Part shown: piece after piece, positions 23,988 to 33,007 of the stretch
Numbering within the stretch: position 1 is the first letter of the stretch
How the letters are laid out: every line of letters starts with the position of its first letter
Source of the DNA: JAEZAA01 sp964514485
Lineage (GTDB): Bacteria > Pseudomonadota > Gammaproteobacteria > Pseudomonadales > Oleiphilaceae
Assembly: GCA_964514485.1 (NCBI GenBank)
Contig: CAZEWG010000010.1
Coordinates: 23,423 to 87,422, forward strand
Reading direction: 5' to 3'
Length of the DNA stretch: 64,000 nucleotides
Notes under the pieces: model-generated
Databases searched by the model: none
Told to the model about the DNA's origin: nothing
The model's input: only the letters and a program-made list of their open reading frames with translations
Program-made: the position numbers and the translations under genes

Positions 23988-26576
23988 ATGGAGGCAGGGT
24001 CAGATAGCCGGAGCAGGAAGAGGATGATTCAACTGCTGGGCAGGGCCTTGCTGATGTGGGTGGCTATGATGTTGACGGCCACCGGCTGGGCTCAGGATGC
24101 GGAGCGCTACTCCCTGAATTCGCGACTGTCTTTCCTGGTTGACCCATCCAACCGGTTGTCACTGGCGGAAGCCTTGCGGAGCGATCAGTGGCAGCAGAAT
24201 CGCTCGGGCAGGGTGGTGAATCGGGGCTTTTCCGATGACACCCTGTGGCTCCAGGCGCGGATTAGTGGATCTGGCGGGGGCGTGGAAGCGCGTTATCTGG
24301 TGATTCCTTACCCGTTGCTGGAGCAGGTGACGCTGTATGTACGCGACCCCCAGAGCGGGGCGCTGCTCAGTCAGTTTGACCAATCAGACGTCCAGGATCA
24401 GCAGTCGTTGCTGTTTCACTTTTACTTTATGAGTTTTCCTCTGCCGGATACCGGGGGCGGTATGCTGGATCTGGTGCTCCGGGTCAAATCCGCCACCTCC
24501 TTGCAGGTACCGCTGGAAGTCTGGTCAGAACATTATCTGGTGCGTTACCAGATTTATGAGACGCTGTTCTGGGGGCTGTACTTCGGGGTGGTTCTGGCCC
24601 TGATCGCCTTTAACCTGTTCATTGCCTGGTCAGTCTGGAACCGGGCCTACCTCTACTATGTGCTGTATCTCGTGTCCATTTCGGGGGTGATGCTGACTCT
24701 GTCTGGCCTGGGGTCGGCCTATGTGTGGCCCCAGGACCCCACCTTCCACCGCTACGTATTGCCCACCTGCACCGCCCTGTCGGTGATCTGGGCTTTGCTG
24801 TTTACCCGCCGGTTTTTGTATTGGCGAGGGTTTCCCGCCCGACTCAATGGCGTGATGGCGACCACCGCCGGCTTTGCCCTGGTGCTGATCCTGTATTCCT
24901 GGACCGAACCCTTAAAGGGGTTCATGTGGTCGGGCCTTCTGGGGGGCTTGGTGGTGGTGCTGGTGACGGTCGCCGGTATTCGCGCCTGGGTGGCGGGCGT
25001 GGTGATTGCCCGTTACTTTGTCTTGGCCTGGCTGATGTTCGCGGCAGGCACCGTGTTATACCTGCTGTCGCTGTTCGGCGTGATTCCGGTCTCTCACTTT
25101 TCCAACCATGCCATCCAGATCGGCTCGGGGCTTGAAGCGATCCTGCTGTGTTTTGCCCTGGCCCATCGAATCAAGGAAGAGCGCCAGCAGAAAATGGATG
25201 CGCTCCAACAGCGCCACCAGGCTGAACAGCAGGTGCGGGCGCTGGAACTGGAGACCCTGGAACAGGCCACCCGTGATCCGGTGACCCGGATGCCCAATGA
25301 GGCGTTGTTGCTGGTTCGTTTGCAGGAACTGATCCAGACCTCCCCGTCAGATCGCTCCTGGGCGCTGGTGATCCTGCATTTCCCTCAGATGAAAGAGCTG
25401 TCGTCGTCCTTGGGAAAAGGCATGTCAGAATCCCTGTTTCGGACCGTGACCCGCCAGCTCAACCATATTGTGGCGAGCAGCCGTTACGCCACGTTTATCG
25501 ATGAAAAGCAGGGGGCCTATTTGGCGGTGCTGGATTTCGGTTCCCTGGCCCTGGTTTGTGAAACCAGCGAGGAGGCGGGGGTTGCCAGTAATCTGGTGTC
25601 GCGCATCATGCGTCATTTTGAGGCGGCCATCGATATCAGTCATGTCGCCATCAGCCTGGACCCTTATGCGGGTGTTGCCTGCTATCCCCAACACGGTGAG
25701 CGGGCTGATGTGCTGTTACAGCATGCCGGGGCGGCCAGGGACGAAGGGCTGCGCCGTGGCGAGAGAATCTTGATCTACAATCCCGAACTGGCCGCCTATG
25801 GGCGTCGCCGGTTGGCCCTGATGGGGGCGCTTTCCCGGGCCATCGTCAACCAGGAGTTGGAGCTCTATTTGCAGCCTCAGATGGATTGCAGCGGCGGGGG
25901 ACTGGTGGGGGCCGAGATTTTGCTGCGCTGGCACAGCCCCCGGTATGGGCGGGTTGCGCCGGATGAGTTTATTGAAATTGCGGAGAGCGCCGGCCTGATG
26001 GGCCAACTGACCCGTTATGTGGTGAGTCGCGCCCTGGAGTTGCTGAGCTCCCTGAACCAGAACGACCTGCGGTTGACCTTGAGCATTAACCTGTCGGTAC
26101 AGAACCTGATCGAGCCGGATTTCGTGCGTTTTGTCACCGAATGCGCGGAAAAAAACCAAGTGCAGATGTCGGATCTAATTCTGGAGGTCACTGAAACCAC
26201 TTTGATTGAAAAGGTCGGGGTGGTGGTCGACAACCTGGAGCAGTTGACGGCGGCAGGGTGCAGCATTGCGCTGGATGATTTTGGCACCGGCTATTCATCG
26301 CTGGCCTATTTGAGCCGGCTGCCCATCCACGAGCTGAAAATCGATCGCAGTTTTATCAGCCAAATGAAGCAAAGCCTGAGCAACCTGCGGATCGTCGAGA
26401 ACACCATCAAGCTGGCCCGCACACTGAAAATCGAAACGGTCGCCGAAGGTATTGAGGACCGGGAAACCCTGGAAACGGTGGCCCGGATGGGCTGTGACCG
26501 GGTGCAGGGCTACCACATCAGCCGTCCCATGCCGGAGGCGGAGTTTCGTTATTGGGCCCTACAGACCGCTGGGTAG
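23988..26576 (+). CDS. 7TMR-DISM sensor with degenerate GGDEF and intact EAL domain (c-di-GMP phosphodiesterase)
   Basis: An 862-residue membrane sensor. A signal sequence (about residues 13-35) is followed by a periplasmic 7TMR-DISMED2-like domain, seven membrane helices (about 195-390), a short coiled coil (EERQQKMDALQQRHQAEQQ), a GGDEF-like domain and an EAL domain. The GGDEF-like domain has no GGDEF motif, so it should not make cyclic di-GMP. The EAL domain keeps E643 in EILLRW, NLSVQNL, LEVTET and D763-D764 in DDFGTGYSSL, so hydrolysis is expected. It begins an apparent operon: the lipid kinase gene starts 33 bases after its stop. The divergent neighbour is a PilZ protein that could read the same signal. 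Confidence 0.9.
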   Translation: MEAGSDSRSRKRMIQLLGRALLMWVAMMLTATGWAQDAERYSLNSRLSFLVDPSNRLSLAEALRSDQWQQNRSGRVVNRGFSDDTLWLQARISGSGGGVEARYLVIPYPLLEQVTLYVRDPQSGALLSQFDQSDVQDQQSLLFHFYFMSFPLPDTGGGMLDLVLRVKSATSLQVPLEVWSEHYLVRYQIYETLFWGLYFGVVLALIAFNLFIAWSVWNRAYLYYVLYLVSISGVMLTLSGLGSAYVWPQDPTFHRYVLPTCTALSVIWALLFTRRFLYWRGFPARLNGVMATTAGFALVLILYSWTEPLKGFMWSGLLGGLVVVLVTVAGIRAWVAGVVIARYFVLAWLMFAAGTVLYLLSLFGVIPVSHFSNHAIQIGSGLEAILLCFALAHRIKEERQQKMDALQQRHQAEQQVRALELETLEQATRDPVTRMPNEALLLVRLQELIQTSPSDRSWALVILHFPQMKELSSSLGKGMSESLFRTVTRQLNHIVASSRYATFIDEKQGAYLAVLDFGSLALVCETSEEAGVASNLVSRIMRHFEAAIDISHVAISLDPYAGVACYPQHGERADVLLQHAGAARDEGLRRGERILIYNPELAAYGRRRLALMGALSRAIVNQELELYLQPQMDCSGGGLVGAEILLRWHSPRYGRVAPDEFIEIAESAGLMGQLTRYVVSRALELLSSLNQNDLRLTLSINLSVQNLIEPDFVRFVTECAEKNQVQMSDLILEVTETTLIEKVGVVVDNLEQLTAAGCSIALDDFGTGYSSLAYLSRLPIHELKIDRSFISQMKQSLSNLRIVENTIKLARTLKIETVAEGIEDRETLETVARMGCDRVQGYHISRPMPEAEFRYWALQTAG

Positions 26577-26609
26577 CCATAGGGTGGTGGGCCTGGAACA
26601 GGAGTCGTT

Positions 26610-27524
26610 ATGGAGGTTCCTTTTACCTTTGTGGTGAATGCCGGCTCCGGCCGTCAGGAGACGGCCTCGGTGCTGGCCGCCATTGAGCGGCTGATTCCCC
26701 GGGAGCGCCAGGGGTATTTCGTGATTATCCGGCCGGGTCAGGACTTCCGCCAGGCATTGAATGCCGCCGTGGAATATTGCCAGCAATCGGGCGGGATTCT
26801 GGTCGCGGCAGGTGGCGATGGTACCCTCAATGCCGTGATCCGGCGGATTTTGCCGTTGGGGCTGAAGCTGGGCGTGATCCCCCTGGGTACCTTCAACTAT
26901 TTTGCGCGCCAGCACGGGGTTCCAGTGGACTTGGATGAGGCGCTAACCAGTCTGCTGACGGCTGTGCCGACCCCGGTTCCGGTGTGTCTGGTCAATGGTG
27001 AGCCTTTTATTGTGAACTTCAGCCTGGGATTACACGCCCGCATTATCGAGGCACGGGAGCGACACACCAAAATCACCGGGCGCAACCGTTTTGTGGCGGT
27101 GGTGTCTGGATTGCTAACGGTTTTAAAGGAGCAATACAGTCTCCGGGCCCGGCTGGTGGTGGACAATAAGCCCCTGCAGCGCAAAGCGGCCATGGTGTTG
27201 GTCGGCAACAACAGGCAACAGTTGGCGTCACTGAATATTGCGCGGGCCGAGGTGGAGCTGGAGGATCACCTGGCGGTGGTGATTATGCAGGCGTTTCCTC
27301 GCAAGGCGCTGTTGTTTTTGATTTGGAAATATCTGCGTGGGCAGCTGGACCAGGTCCGGGAGTTGGAGCTGTTATGGGCCCGGCAGGTGCAGATTCAACT
27401 CCGCCGCGCTTATGTGCAGGCGGTGCTGGATGGCGAGTTGAAGCATTTTAAAACTCCCCTGCAGATTCAAATCAAGCCCCGGGCGCTGACTTGCCTGCTG
27501 CCGAACAAGGAGGGAGAGCCATGA
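26610..27524 (+). CDS. Diacylglycerol kinase-family lipid kinase
   Basis: A 304-residue protein of the diacylglycerol/sphingosine/ceramide kinase fold. The nucleotide loop is VVNAGSGRQ near the N-terminus, with the catalytic AAGGDGTLNAV around residue 71 and GVIPLGTFNYFAR after it. Related bacterial enzymes (DgkB, YegS, BmrU) phosphorylate diacylglycerol or other lipid alcohols at the inner membrane face. The second half is the expected beta-sandwich with LDGELKHFKTP near the end. AGGAG lies six bases before the ATG. Its stop overlaps the next start as ATGA, implying coupled translation with the metallophosphoesterase. Confidence 0.88.
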   Translation: MEVPFTFVVNAGSGRQETASVLAAIERLIPRERQGYFVIIRPGQDFRQALNAAVEYCQQSGGILVAAGGDGTLNAVIRRILPLGLKLGVIPLGTFNYFARQHGVPVDLDEALTSLLTAVPTPVPVCLVNGEPFIVNFSLGLHARIIEARERHTKITGRNRFVAVVSGLLTVLKEQYSLRARLVVDNKPLQRKAAMVLVGNNRQQLASLNIARAEVELEDHLAVVIMQAFPRKALLFLIWKYLRGQLDQVRELELLWARQVQIQLRRAYVQAVLDGELKHFKTPLQIQIKPRALTCLLPNKEGEP

Positions 27525-28360
27525 TTGTGGCACAGTTGTCTGATACTCATTTCGGAACGGAGCAACCGGAGGTGGTGCAGGCCTTGATTGCCTGGATGCA
27601 GGACCATGCACCGGATCTGGTCATTTTCTCTGGCGATATTACCCAACGGGCCCGACGGGATCAGTTTCGGGCGGCCCGGCGCTTTATCGATCAGATTCCC
27701 AAGCATGACCTGCTGACAATTCCGGGAAACCACGATCTGCCCTTGTTCGATGTACTACGTCGTACGATCAACCCCTATGGCTATTACCGTGAGTTTTTCG
27801 GGGGAGAGCTGGAGCCCACCTATGAGGATGAACGGGTGCTGGTGATCGGTCTGAATACCACCAGTCCACTACGTCATAAAGACGGCAAAGTGACCGACGA
27901 GCAGGTGGCTCGGGTGGAGCGGCAACTGGCCCAGGCGAAGGAGGGGCAGATCAAGATTCTGGTGGCCCATCATCCCTTTGATGTGATCCTGACCAGTGAT
28001 GAGGAAAACCTGATGATCCAGGGCGCGAATGCCATCCGCCGATGGGCGGCGGCCGGGCTGGATCTGGTGTTGGGGGGCCATATTCACTTCCCGTTTACCG
28101 CGTCCCTCCGGGGCCGTTATCCGGACTTGGCCCGGGATGTCTGGTGCGTGCAGGCCGGTACGGCGATTTCCCGACGGGTCCGTCACAGCAAGCCCAACTC
28201 GTTTAATCGGATTGAGATTGGCACCGAGCGGGAGCAGGTGACCATTGAGCGTTGGGACTATAGTGCAGAGGAAGGGCAGTTTCAGCGAGTAGCTTGCTTT
28301 CAGCCCTGGAAATCTTTGGGAAGCCAACCGGGAGAAGGTTGGCGCACCGCCGTTAAATGA
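27521..28360 (+). CDS. Calcineurin-like metallophosphoesterase
   Basis: A 279-residue binuclear metallophosphoesterase. Metal-binding motifs occur in standard order: QLSDTHFG (residues 5-12), FSGDITQRA, PGNHDLP, LVAHHPF and GGHIHFP. This grouping resembles phosphodiesterases of the CpdA/Icc class, which can act on cyclic nucleotides, but the substrate is not fixed by sequence. The ATG at 27521 overlaps the stop codon of the lipid kinase gene and has GGAGGGAG upstream. Standing in one operon with an EAL protein and a lipid kinase, it could act on a phospholipid head group or nucleotide; that is inference. Confidence 0.88.
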   Translation: MIVAQLSDTHFGTEQPEVVQALIAWMQDHAPDLVIFSGDITQRARRDQFRAARRFIDQIPKHDLLTIPGNHDLPLFDVLRRTINPYGYYREFFGGELEPTYEDERVLVIGLNTTSPLRHKDGKVTDEQVARVERQLAQAKEGQIKILVAHHPFDVILTSDEENLMIQGANAIRRWAAAGLDLVLGGHIHFPFTASLRGRYPDLARDVWCVQAGTAISRRVRHSKPNSFNRIEIGTEREQVTIERWDYSAEEGQFQRVACFQPWKSLGSQPGEGWRTAVK

Positions 28361-28369
28361 CGGTGCGCC
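28341..28369 (+). terminator. Hairpin overlapping the stop codon of the metallophosphoesterase gene
   Basis: GGCGCACCG (28341-28349) pairs perfectly with CGGTGCGCC (28361-28369). The stop codon TGA lies in the loop side. There is no T-run; with a convergent gene ahead it likely marks the operon end or protects the 3' end. Confidence 0.55.
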
Positions 28370-28389
28370 TGGCAGCGTTGGGGGCCGCC

Positions 28390-28836
28390 TTAGACGAAAT
28401 CAGGCAGATGTTCGCGGATTTCATTCAATGAGAGCTTGCTGATGTCCTTCGTAATTTCCTCCTCTATCAGTGCTTGAACCGGTTTGCTGCGTTTGGCGCG
28501 GAGCAGGCCGAGAAACTTGGGCGGTGCAATCACGTGGATCCGGGCCGGGTGGTGAGAGCGGATCAGGCGTTCCAGTTCGGTGTTGATGTTGATGGCGAAC
28601 TCCTCCGCCGCACGCTCAAGCGCGTTGTTTTCCGTGTAGGTGGGATGGTAATTCGCGTGATCAATATGGGTTCGGCCGGAGGTGGTGCCCGTTTCTCCCG
28701 TGATCAGGTCACCTTCGTGAGCCCGGCCCTGGGGGTTGACCAGGTCGGAAATTTCCATCGGGCTCGAGGCCCGGGTTTCGCTCATCAGTATCCGGGCGCG
28801 GGCTTGGTCAGCAACCAGAATCAGAATCGGATCCAT
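28390..28836 (-). CDS. Host attachment protein family (baeRF-like)
   Basis: A 148-residue protein of the so-called host attachment family, first named from Agrobacterium but widespread and related to the archaeal/eukaryotic release factor eRF1 fold. It opens ILILVADQARARILMSE, has the GRAHEGDLITG and GRTHIDHANYHPTYTENN segments, and ends with a helix containing HVIAPPKFLGLLR, all typical. Its molecular role is unsettled; ribosome-associated or stress roles have been suggested for relatives. The ATG at 28836 is chosen because AAGGAG precedes it; the frame continues 29 codons further upstream without support. Confidence 0.82.
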   Translation of the reverse strand: MDPILILVADQARARILMSETRASSPMEISDLVNPQGRAHEGDLITGETGTTSGRTHIDHANYHPTYTENNALERAAEEFAININTELERLIRSHHPARIHVIAPPKFLGLLRAKRSKPVQALIEEEITKDISKLSLNEIREHLPDFV

Positions 28837-29008
28837 AGCATACTCCTTATGGCTGAACCGGATGGAGGTCGGCACTCCAGGCAAAGGGCTTAAACCGCCT
28901 GGGTAGTGGAAACGGGATGTCACAAGCCAGGTGGCGCGAATTCCCGCAGGCCTTCATAGCATGATATGGATAAGCCCCAAGACTGACCAACGGCTTGCCA
29001 GTGGCTAA

Positions 29009-30541
29009 TCAGGCTTCTTCCTTGACGGGAGTCTTGGTGGGGCTCCAGGCCATCGGCTCCAGTTGCATGGTGGCGGGCCCTTCCACCAGCTGGCCGTCGG
29101 TGTTGAAGCGCGAGCCGTGACAGGGGCAGTCCCAGGAGCGTCCACTATCGTTCCAGCGCAGCACGCACTTCATATGGGGACAGATAGCGCTGTAGGTCTT
29201 CAGACTTCCCTCAGGGTCACGATAAGCCGCCACATAGGAGCCGCCAGCGCGGATCACGCAACCCTGATCTTTTGCTAAATTCTGAATCACTCGAGAAGAG
29301 GGTTGTAGCAAACGGTCGGCGATAAAGTCGCGGGTGACCTGGGCGTTCTTGCGGATGAAGTCACTGGCGCCCGTGAGCCGCATCCGGCCGGGATTGTAGA
29401 GGTCCTCATAAGCATCCTGCCCCTGCAGGATCAGGTTACAGATTATGGCACCGGCTAAAGAGCCGAACGTCAGACCGTCGCCGCTGAAACCAGTGGCAAT
29501 ATAGACATGGCGCCCCAAGGGGTTTTTACCGATCAGGGGCAGATGGTCGGTCGGATCGTAAAACTGTGCCGACCAGCAGGCTTCAATCTGCTCCACACTG
29601 AAGTGGGCTCGGGCATAGTCTTCCAGTTCCTGGAACGAGCGGCGCGACAGGTTTTCACCGACTTTATGATCCTTGCCGCCAATGATAACGAGCCGGTCGC
29701 TGCCGCGCTGAAAGGTGCGCAGATAGTGATAGGGGCTTTGGGTGTCCCAGTACAGGCCATCTGGAACGTTCTCTTGCACCCGGGCTGCCAGCACGAAAGA
29801 GCGGTAGACATCGAGCTTGCTATGCAGGAAGTTGATCCCCAGCGGGGTGTGGGTGGCGAGCACCACTTCCTGGGCGCGAATCTGACCCCGGTTGGTTTGC
29901 AACACGCAGGGGGAGCCATCGTCCACATGAGTCACCGCGGTCTGTTCATACAGGGCACAGCCGTCACCGTCGAAGGCCTTGGCCAGGCCGGCCAGGTAAT
30001 CCATGGGCTGGAACTGGGCTTGATGTTCCGCGCGAAAGGCCGCTTGGGTCGGAAAAGGTAGGGGTGCTTCATCCAGTAGTGTCACCTGCAATCCCGCGCC
30101 ATGGGCTGCTTGGTACTCTTCTTGGACCTCCAGAGTATCGTCATGCTCGGTATAGTAGTAGCCGGGGACTCGCTGAAAGGCGCAGTCGATGCCGTATTGC
30201 AGGCTCAAACGTTCGATCAGGTTGATGGCGAAGGTCATGGATTCCGCCACGCGCCGGGCGTTTGCGGAACCATAGGATTGGGCGAGGGAGTTGTAGCGAA
30301 AATCCACCACATTGGTCAGGTGAGCGGAGGTGCCGCCGGTGGTCCCAGCGCCAAGATGGTCTTTTTCTACCAGAATAACCCGCCGCCCCGCTTGTTTCAG
30401 AAGCAAGGCGGTGGTCAGCCCGGTAATGCCAGCGCCCACCACACAGACATCGGTTTCCACATCGCCGGGTAGCGGCGGGTATTGTCTGCGTGAAGGGCTG
30501 GCAAGTTCCCAGATCGAAGGCTCGTGGCTGCTGGTAGGCAT
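29009..30541 (-). CDS. FAD-dependent oxidoreductase with C-terminal Rieske domain
   Basis: A 510-residue fusion. Residues 1-400 are a DAO-type FAD oxidoreductase: the dinucleotide loop is VCVVGAGITGLTTALLL (about 29-45), and IATGFSGDGLTFG near residue 350 matches the second FAD contact of this family. Residues 415-500 are a Rieske [2Fe-2S] domain with CPHMKC and CPCHGSRF, giving the required Cys-His pairs. Such proteins may oxidise glycine-like or amine substrates and pass electrons to the Rieske cluster, but the substrate is not known. AAGGAGC precedes the start. It is a single gene; the acyl-CoA dehydrogenase lies upstream on the same strand, about 90 bases away. Confidence 0.9.
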   Translation of the reverse strand: MPTSSHEPSIWELASPSRRQYPPLPGDVETDVCVVGAGITGLTTALLLKQAGRRVILVEKDHLGAGTTGGTSAHLTNVVDFRYNSLAQSYGSANARRVAESMTFAINLIERLSLQYGIDCAFQRVPGYYYTEHDDTLEVQEEYQAAHGAGLQVTLLDEAPLPFPTQAAFRAEHQAQFQPMDYLAGLAKAFDGDGCALYEQTAVTHVDDGSPCVLQTNRGQIRAQEVVLATHTPLGINFLHSKLDVYRSFVLAARVQENVPDGLYWDTQSPYHYLRTFQRGSDRLVIIGGKDHKVGENLSRRSFQELEDYARAHFSVEQIEACWSAQFYDPTDHLPLIGKNPLGRHVYIATGFSGDGLTFGSLAGAIICNLILQGQDAYEDLYNPGRMRLTGASDFIRKNAQVTRDFIADRLLQPSSRVIQNLAKDQGCVIRAGGSYVAAYRDPEGSLKTYSAICPHMKCVLRWNDSGRSWDCPCHGSRFNTDGQLVEGPATMQLEPMAWSPTKTPVKEEA

Positions 30542-30630
30542 GGGGCTGCTCCTTAGTCGGATGCAGGGCAGGACCGTCCCGCCTTGCTCAGCTGCCCCTC
30601 GCGACGGTTATGAGATGATATTTAGCTTAC

Positions 30631-31779
30631 TCATAACCCCATTTGCTTCCCAATCAGCTCCTTCATGATTTCGGTGGTGCCGCCGCCGATGGACAGAATC
30701 CGGCTGTCCCGATACAGGCGCTCCACCCGGGATTCCCGCATGTAACCCATCCCGCCAAAAATCTGCACCGCCTCGTTGGTTACGAAATCCGCCACCTCGG
30801 TGGAGAAGTTCTTGGCCATGGCCACTTCCTTGATGGGGTTCTTGCCGGCCTGGATCAGGCTCGCCACCCGGTAGGTGTATTCGCGGGCAATTTCCACCTT
30901 GGTCGCCATATCCACCAGCTTGTGGCGGATGACTTGGAACTTGCCGATCTTGCGGCCAAAAGCTTCCCGTTCGGTCACATAACGCTGGGCTTCTTCCAGG
31001 GCCATCTGGGCGGTCATGTATGCCATGATGCTCAGGGCCAGCCGCTCGGACAGGAAGTTGGACATAATGGCGATAAACCCCGCGTTCTCCACCCCGATCA
31101 GGTTCTCCACCGGCACCTTGCAGTCATCGAAGAAGAGTTCCGCGGTATCACTGGCCCACCAGCCCATCTTTTTCAGCTTGCGGCCAACGCTGAAACCTGG
31201 CGTGTCGCGCTCCACCAGCAACAGGCTGATCCCGGCATGGCCCTCGCCACCGGTACGCACCGCCACGGTGTAGTAATCGGCCCGGACACCACTGGTGATA
31301 AAGGTTTTGCTGCCGTTAATCCGGTAGTAGTCGCCTTCACGCACTGCCCGAGTCTGGAGGTTGGCGACGTCTGAACCGCCACCGGGTTCGGTAATGGCCA
31401 GTGAGGCGATTTTTTGGCCGCTGAGCACTTCGTTGGCGACCCGGTCACGCAGGGCCGGTTTGGCCCACTTCACCACCGGGGGCAGGGCAATGTCATGGGA
31501 GCCGAGGCTGGCGACGAAACCGCCGGAGGTGGAGCGCATCAGCTCTTCACTGGCGGCGATTTTCATGAACACGTCACCTTCGCCGACGCCTCCGAACTTT
31601 TCCGGATAGCCGATCCCCAGGATGCCGGCCTCCGCGGCCAGGCGATGGATCTCCCGGGGAATCTCACCCGCTTCTTCCCACTCATCAATATGGGGGAGCA
31701 CGTGTTGGCGCACGAACTGGCTCACCGTGCGGCGGACCATTTCATGGGTTTCCTGAAAGTAGCCGGTGTTTTGGCGCAT
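30631..31779 (-). CDS. Acyl-CoA dehydrogenase
   Basis: A 382-residue acyl-CoA dehydrogenase for beta-oxidation or branched acyl-CoA breakdown. FAD-contacting segments are present: ASLAITEPGGGSDVANLQT and FITSGVRADYYTVAVRT. Near the C-terminus the usual YEGTNE is replaced by IGGGTTEIM, so the catalytic Glu of medium- and short-chain enzymes is missing there. This is normal for the long-chain and isovaleryl classes, whose base lies earlier in the chain. The ATG at 31779 sits five bases after AGGAGG, so the longer frame is rejected. A perfect palindrome about 130 bases upstream looks like a repressor site. Confidence 0.9.
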   Translation of the reverse strand: MRQNTGYFQETHEMVRRTVSQFVRQHVLPHIDEWEEAGEIPREIHRLAAEAGILGIGYPEKFGGVGEGDVFMKIAASEELMRSTSGGFVASLGSHDIALPPVVKWAKPALRDRVANEVLSGQKIASLAITEPGGGSDVANLQTRAVREGDYYRINGSKTFITSGVRADYYTVAVRTGGEGHAGISLLLVERDTPGFSVGRKLKKMGWWASDTAELFFDDCKVPVENLIGVENAGFIAIMSNFLSERLALSIMAYMTAQMALEEAQRYVTEREAFGRKIGKFQVIRHKLVDMATKVEIAREYTYRVASLIQAGKNPIKEVAMAKNFSTEVADFVTNEAVQIFGGMGYMRESRVERLYRDSRILSIGGGTTEIMKELIGKQMGL

Positions 31780-32113
31780 CATTGCCTCCTGCATCAGGCA
31801 TGGGGTTTGTATTTTTTGATTGTTTTGGTTCCCAGACTCCGGCCAGGAGGTCCTGGTGATGAAATCAAGAACCCGGGAAATTGGGTTTAGCTTAGCTGGC
31901 TCGAACGAACCAAGCAAGCGCTTGGTTCGCCGTTTGGCGAAATCCAATTCTTGAGAGGTTCAGTGTAGGCGGGGTTGAGGCTTCGTGGAGCGAGCCGGGG
32001 GCAAAGGCAGGCAGATTGATGGGCGGGTGGAGGATAGCGTCAGGAATACCAAGATTTGTGCGGCCTCCGCCACTGCAAGACAGAGCCAGTGGCGGAAGAA
32101 GCGGTGAGCGGAG
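31780..32113. other. 334-bp intergenic region upstream of the acyl-CoA dehydrogenase gene
   Basis: This spacer carries the promoter of the acyl-CoA dehydrogenase gene (minus) and the 3' flank of rpiA (also minus). Apart from the palindrome at 31906-31929, I see no gene. A 96-codon minus-strand frame here overlaps the rpiA 3' end and looks spurious. Confidence 0.5.
31906..31929. promoter_or_regulatory. Palindromic operator-like site upstream of acyl-CoA dehydrogenase
   Basis: A perfect 10-bp inverted repeat, CGAACCAAGC / GCTTGGTTCG, is separated by AAGC. A second palindrome, CAAGCGCTTG (31915-31924), overlaps it. Such sites are typical of TetR-family regulators of fatty or branched acyl-CoA genes. 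No regulator gene is adjacent, so the protein is unknown. Confidence 0.6.
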
Positions 32114-32788
32114 CTAGGGGCGGGGAATGGAGCGCACCCCATTGCGGGTGCCCAGCAACAGCAGATCAGCCGGGCGCAAGGCGAACAGGCCATTGGTGAC
32201 CACTCCGGTAATCTGGTTGATCTTCTCTTCCAGTTGGGTGGGAACCGCAATGTGCATATTGTGGACGTCCAGGATGATGTTGCCGTTGTCGGTAACGACC
32301 CCTTCCCGATAAACCGGATCGCCGCCCAGTTTCACCAGCTCCCGGGCCACATGACTGCGGGCCATGGGGATCACTTCCACGGGCAGCGGGAAACGTCCCA
32401 GCACACCTACCAGCTTGCTTTCATCCGCAATACAGATAAAGGTTTTGGCCACCGCCGCCACGATTTTTTCACGGGTCAGGGCCGCACCACCGCCCTTGAT
32501 GAGCTCCAGGCGCTCGTTGGCCTCGTCGGCACCATCAATGTAAAACTCCAGCTCCGGCACGCTGTTCAGGTCGTATACCGGAATGCCGTGCTGCTTCAGG
32601 CGCTGGGCGGTGGCTTCGGAACTGGCGACGGCACCGTCGAAATGGGCTTTCAGGGAAGCCAAGGCGTCAATAAACATATTGGCGGTGGAGCCGGTACCTA
32701 CACCGATAATGCTTTTGTCGGTCAGGCTGGGTTTGATATGGGCGATGGCGGCCTCGGCAACCGCTTTCTTGAGAGCGTCCTGGGACAT
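32114..32788 (-). CDS. rpiA: Ribose-5-phosphate isomerase A
   Basis: A 224-residue RpiA, interconverting ribose 5-phosphate and ribulose 5-phosphate in the pentose phosphate pathway. Family motifs are complete: GVGTGSTANMFID near residue 30, ASSEATAQRL, FYIDGADEAN (with the substrate-binding acids) and IKGGGAALTREK. Length matches E. coli RpiA (219). It is divergent from ilvA, with 219 bases between them, the same pairing seen in pseudomonads. No strong Shine-Dalgarno is visible before the ATG. Confidence 0.97.
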   Translation of the reverse strand: MSQDALKKAVAEAAIAHIKPSLTDKSIIGVGTGSTANMFIDALASLKAHFDGAVASSEATAQRLKQHGIPVYDLNSVPELEFYIDGADEANERLELIKGGGAALTREKIVAAVAKTFICIADESKLVGVLGRFPLPVEVIPMARSHVARELVKLGGDPVYREGVVTDNGNIILDVHNMHIAVPTQLEEKINQITGVVTNGLFALRPADLLLLGTRNGVRSIPRP

Positions 32789-33007
32789 TGTTGAATTCCG
32801 CGTCAGTAAATAAGGGCATGATCGAATGGTTGGCTATTATACGCCTAAAATTGGCTGTCGCAGCCTTTGCCTGACCCCGGGATGTGATGACTAGCAGATG
32901 TCCCATATAGACGTAGTGCGGGCAAAGTCATTAAACTGACCCGTCTTTCAGCTTAAGTGGTTTGCGTAGTCGTTCTGCGCCGTAGCCAAAAAATCCCGAG
33001 TAAAACC

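Noticed and set aside
23988..26576. Reading the EAL protein as a bifunctional cyclase/phosphodiesterase
   Set aside because: The GGDEF-like domain has no GGDEF motif, so only the phosphodiesterase half is credited.
30631..31779. Inactive acyl-CoA dehydrogenase because YEGTNE is absent
   Set aside because: IGGGTTEI is normal in the long-chain/isovaleryl-type classes, where the catalytic Glu is elsewhere.
31960..32250. 96-codon minus-strand ORF at the rpiA 3' end
   Set aside because: Mostly overlaps rpiA in another frame; the unique part is short and featureless.
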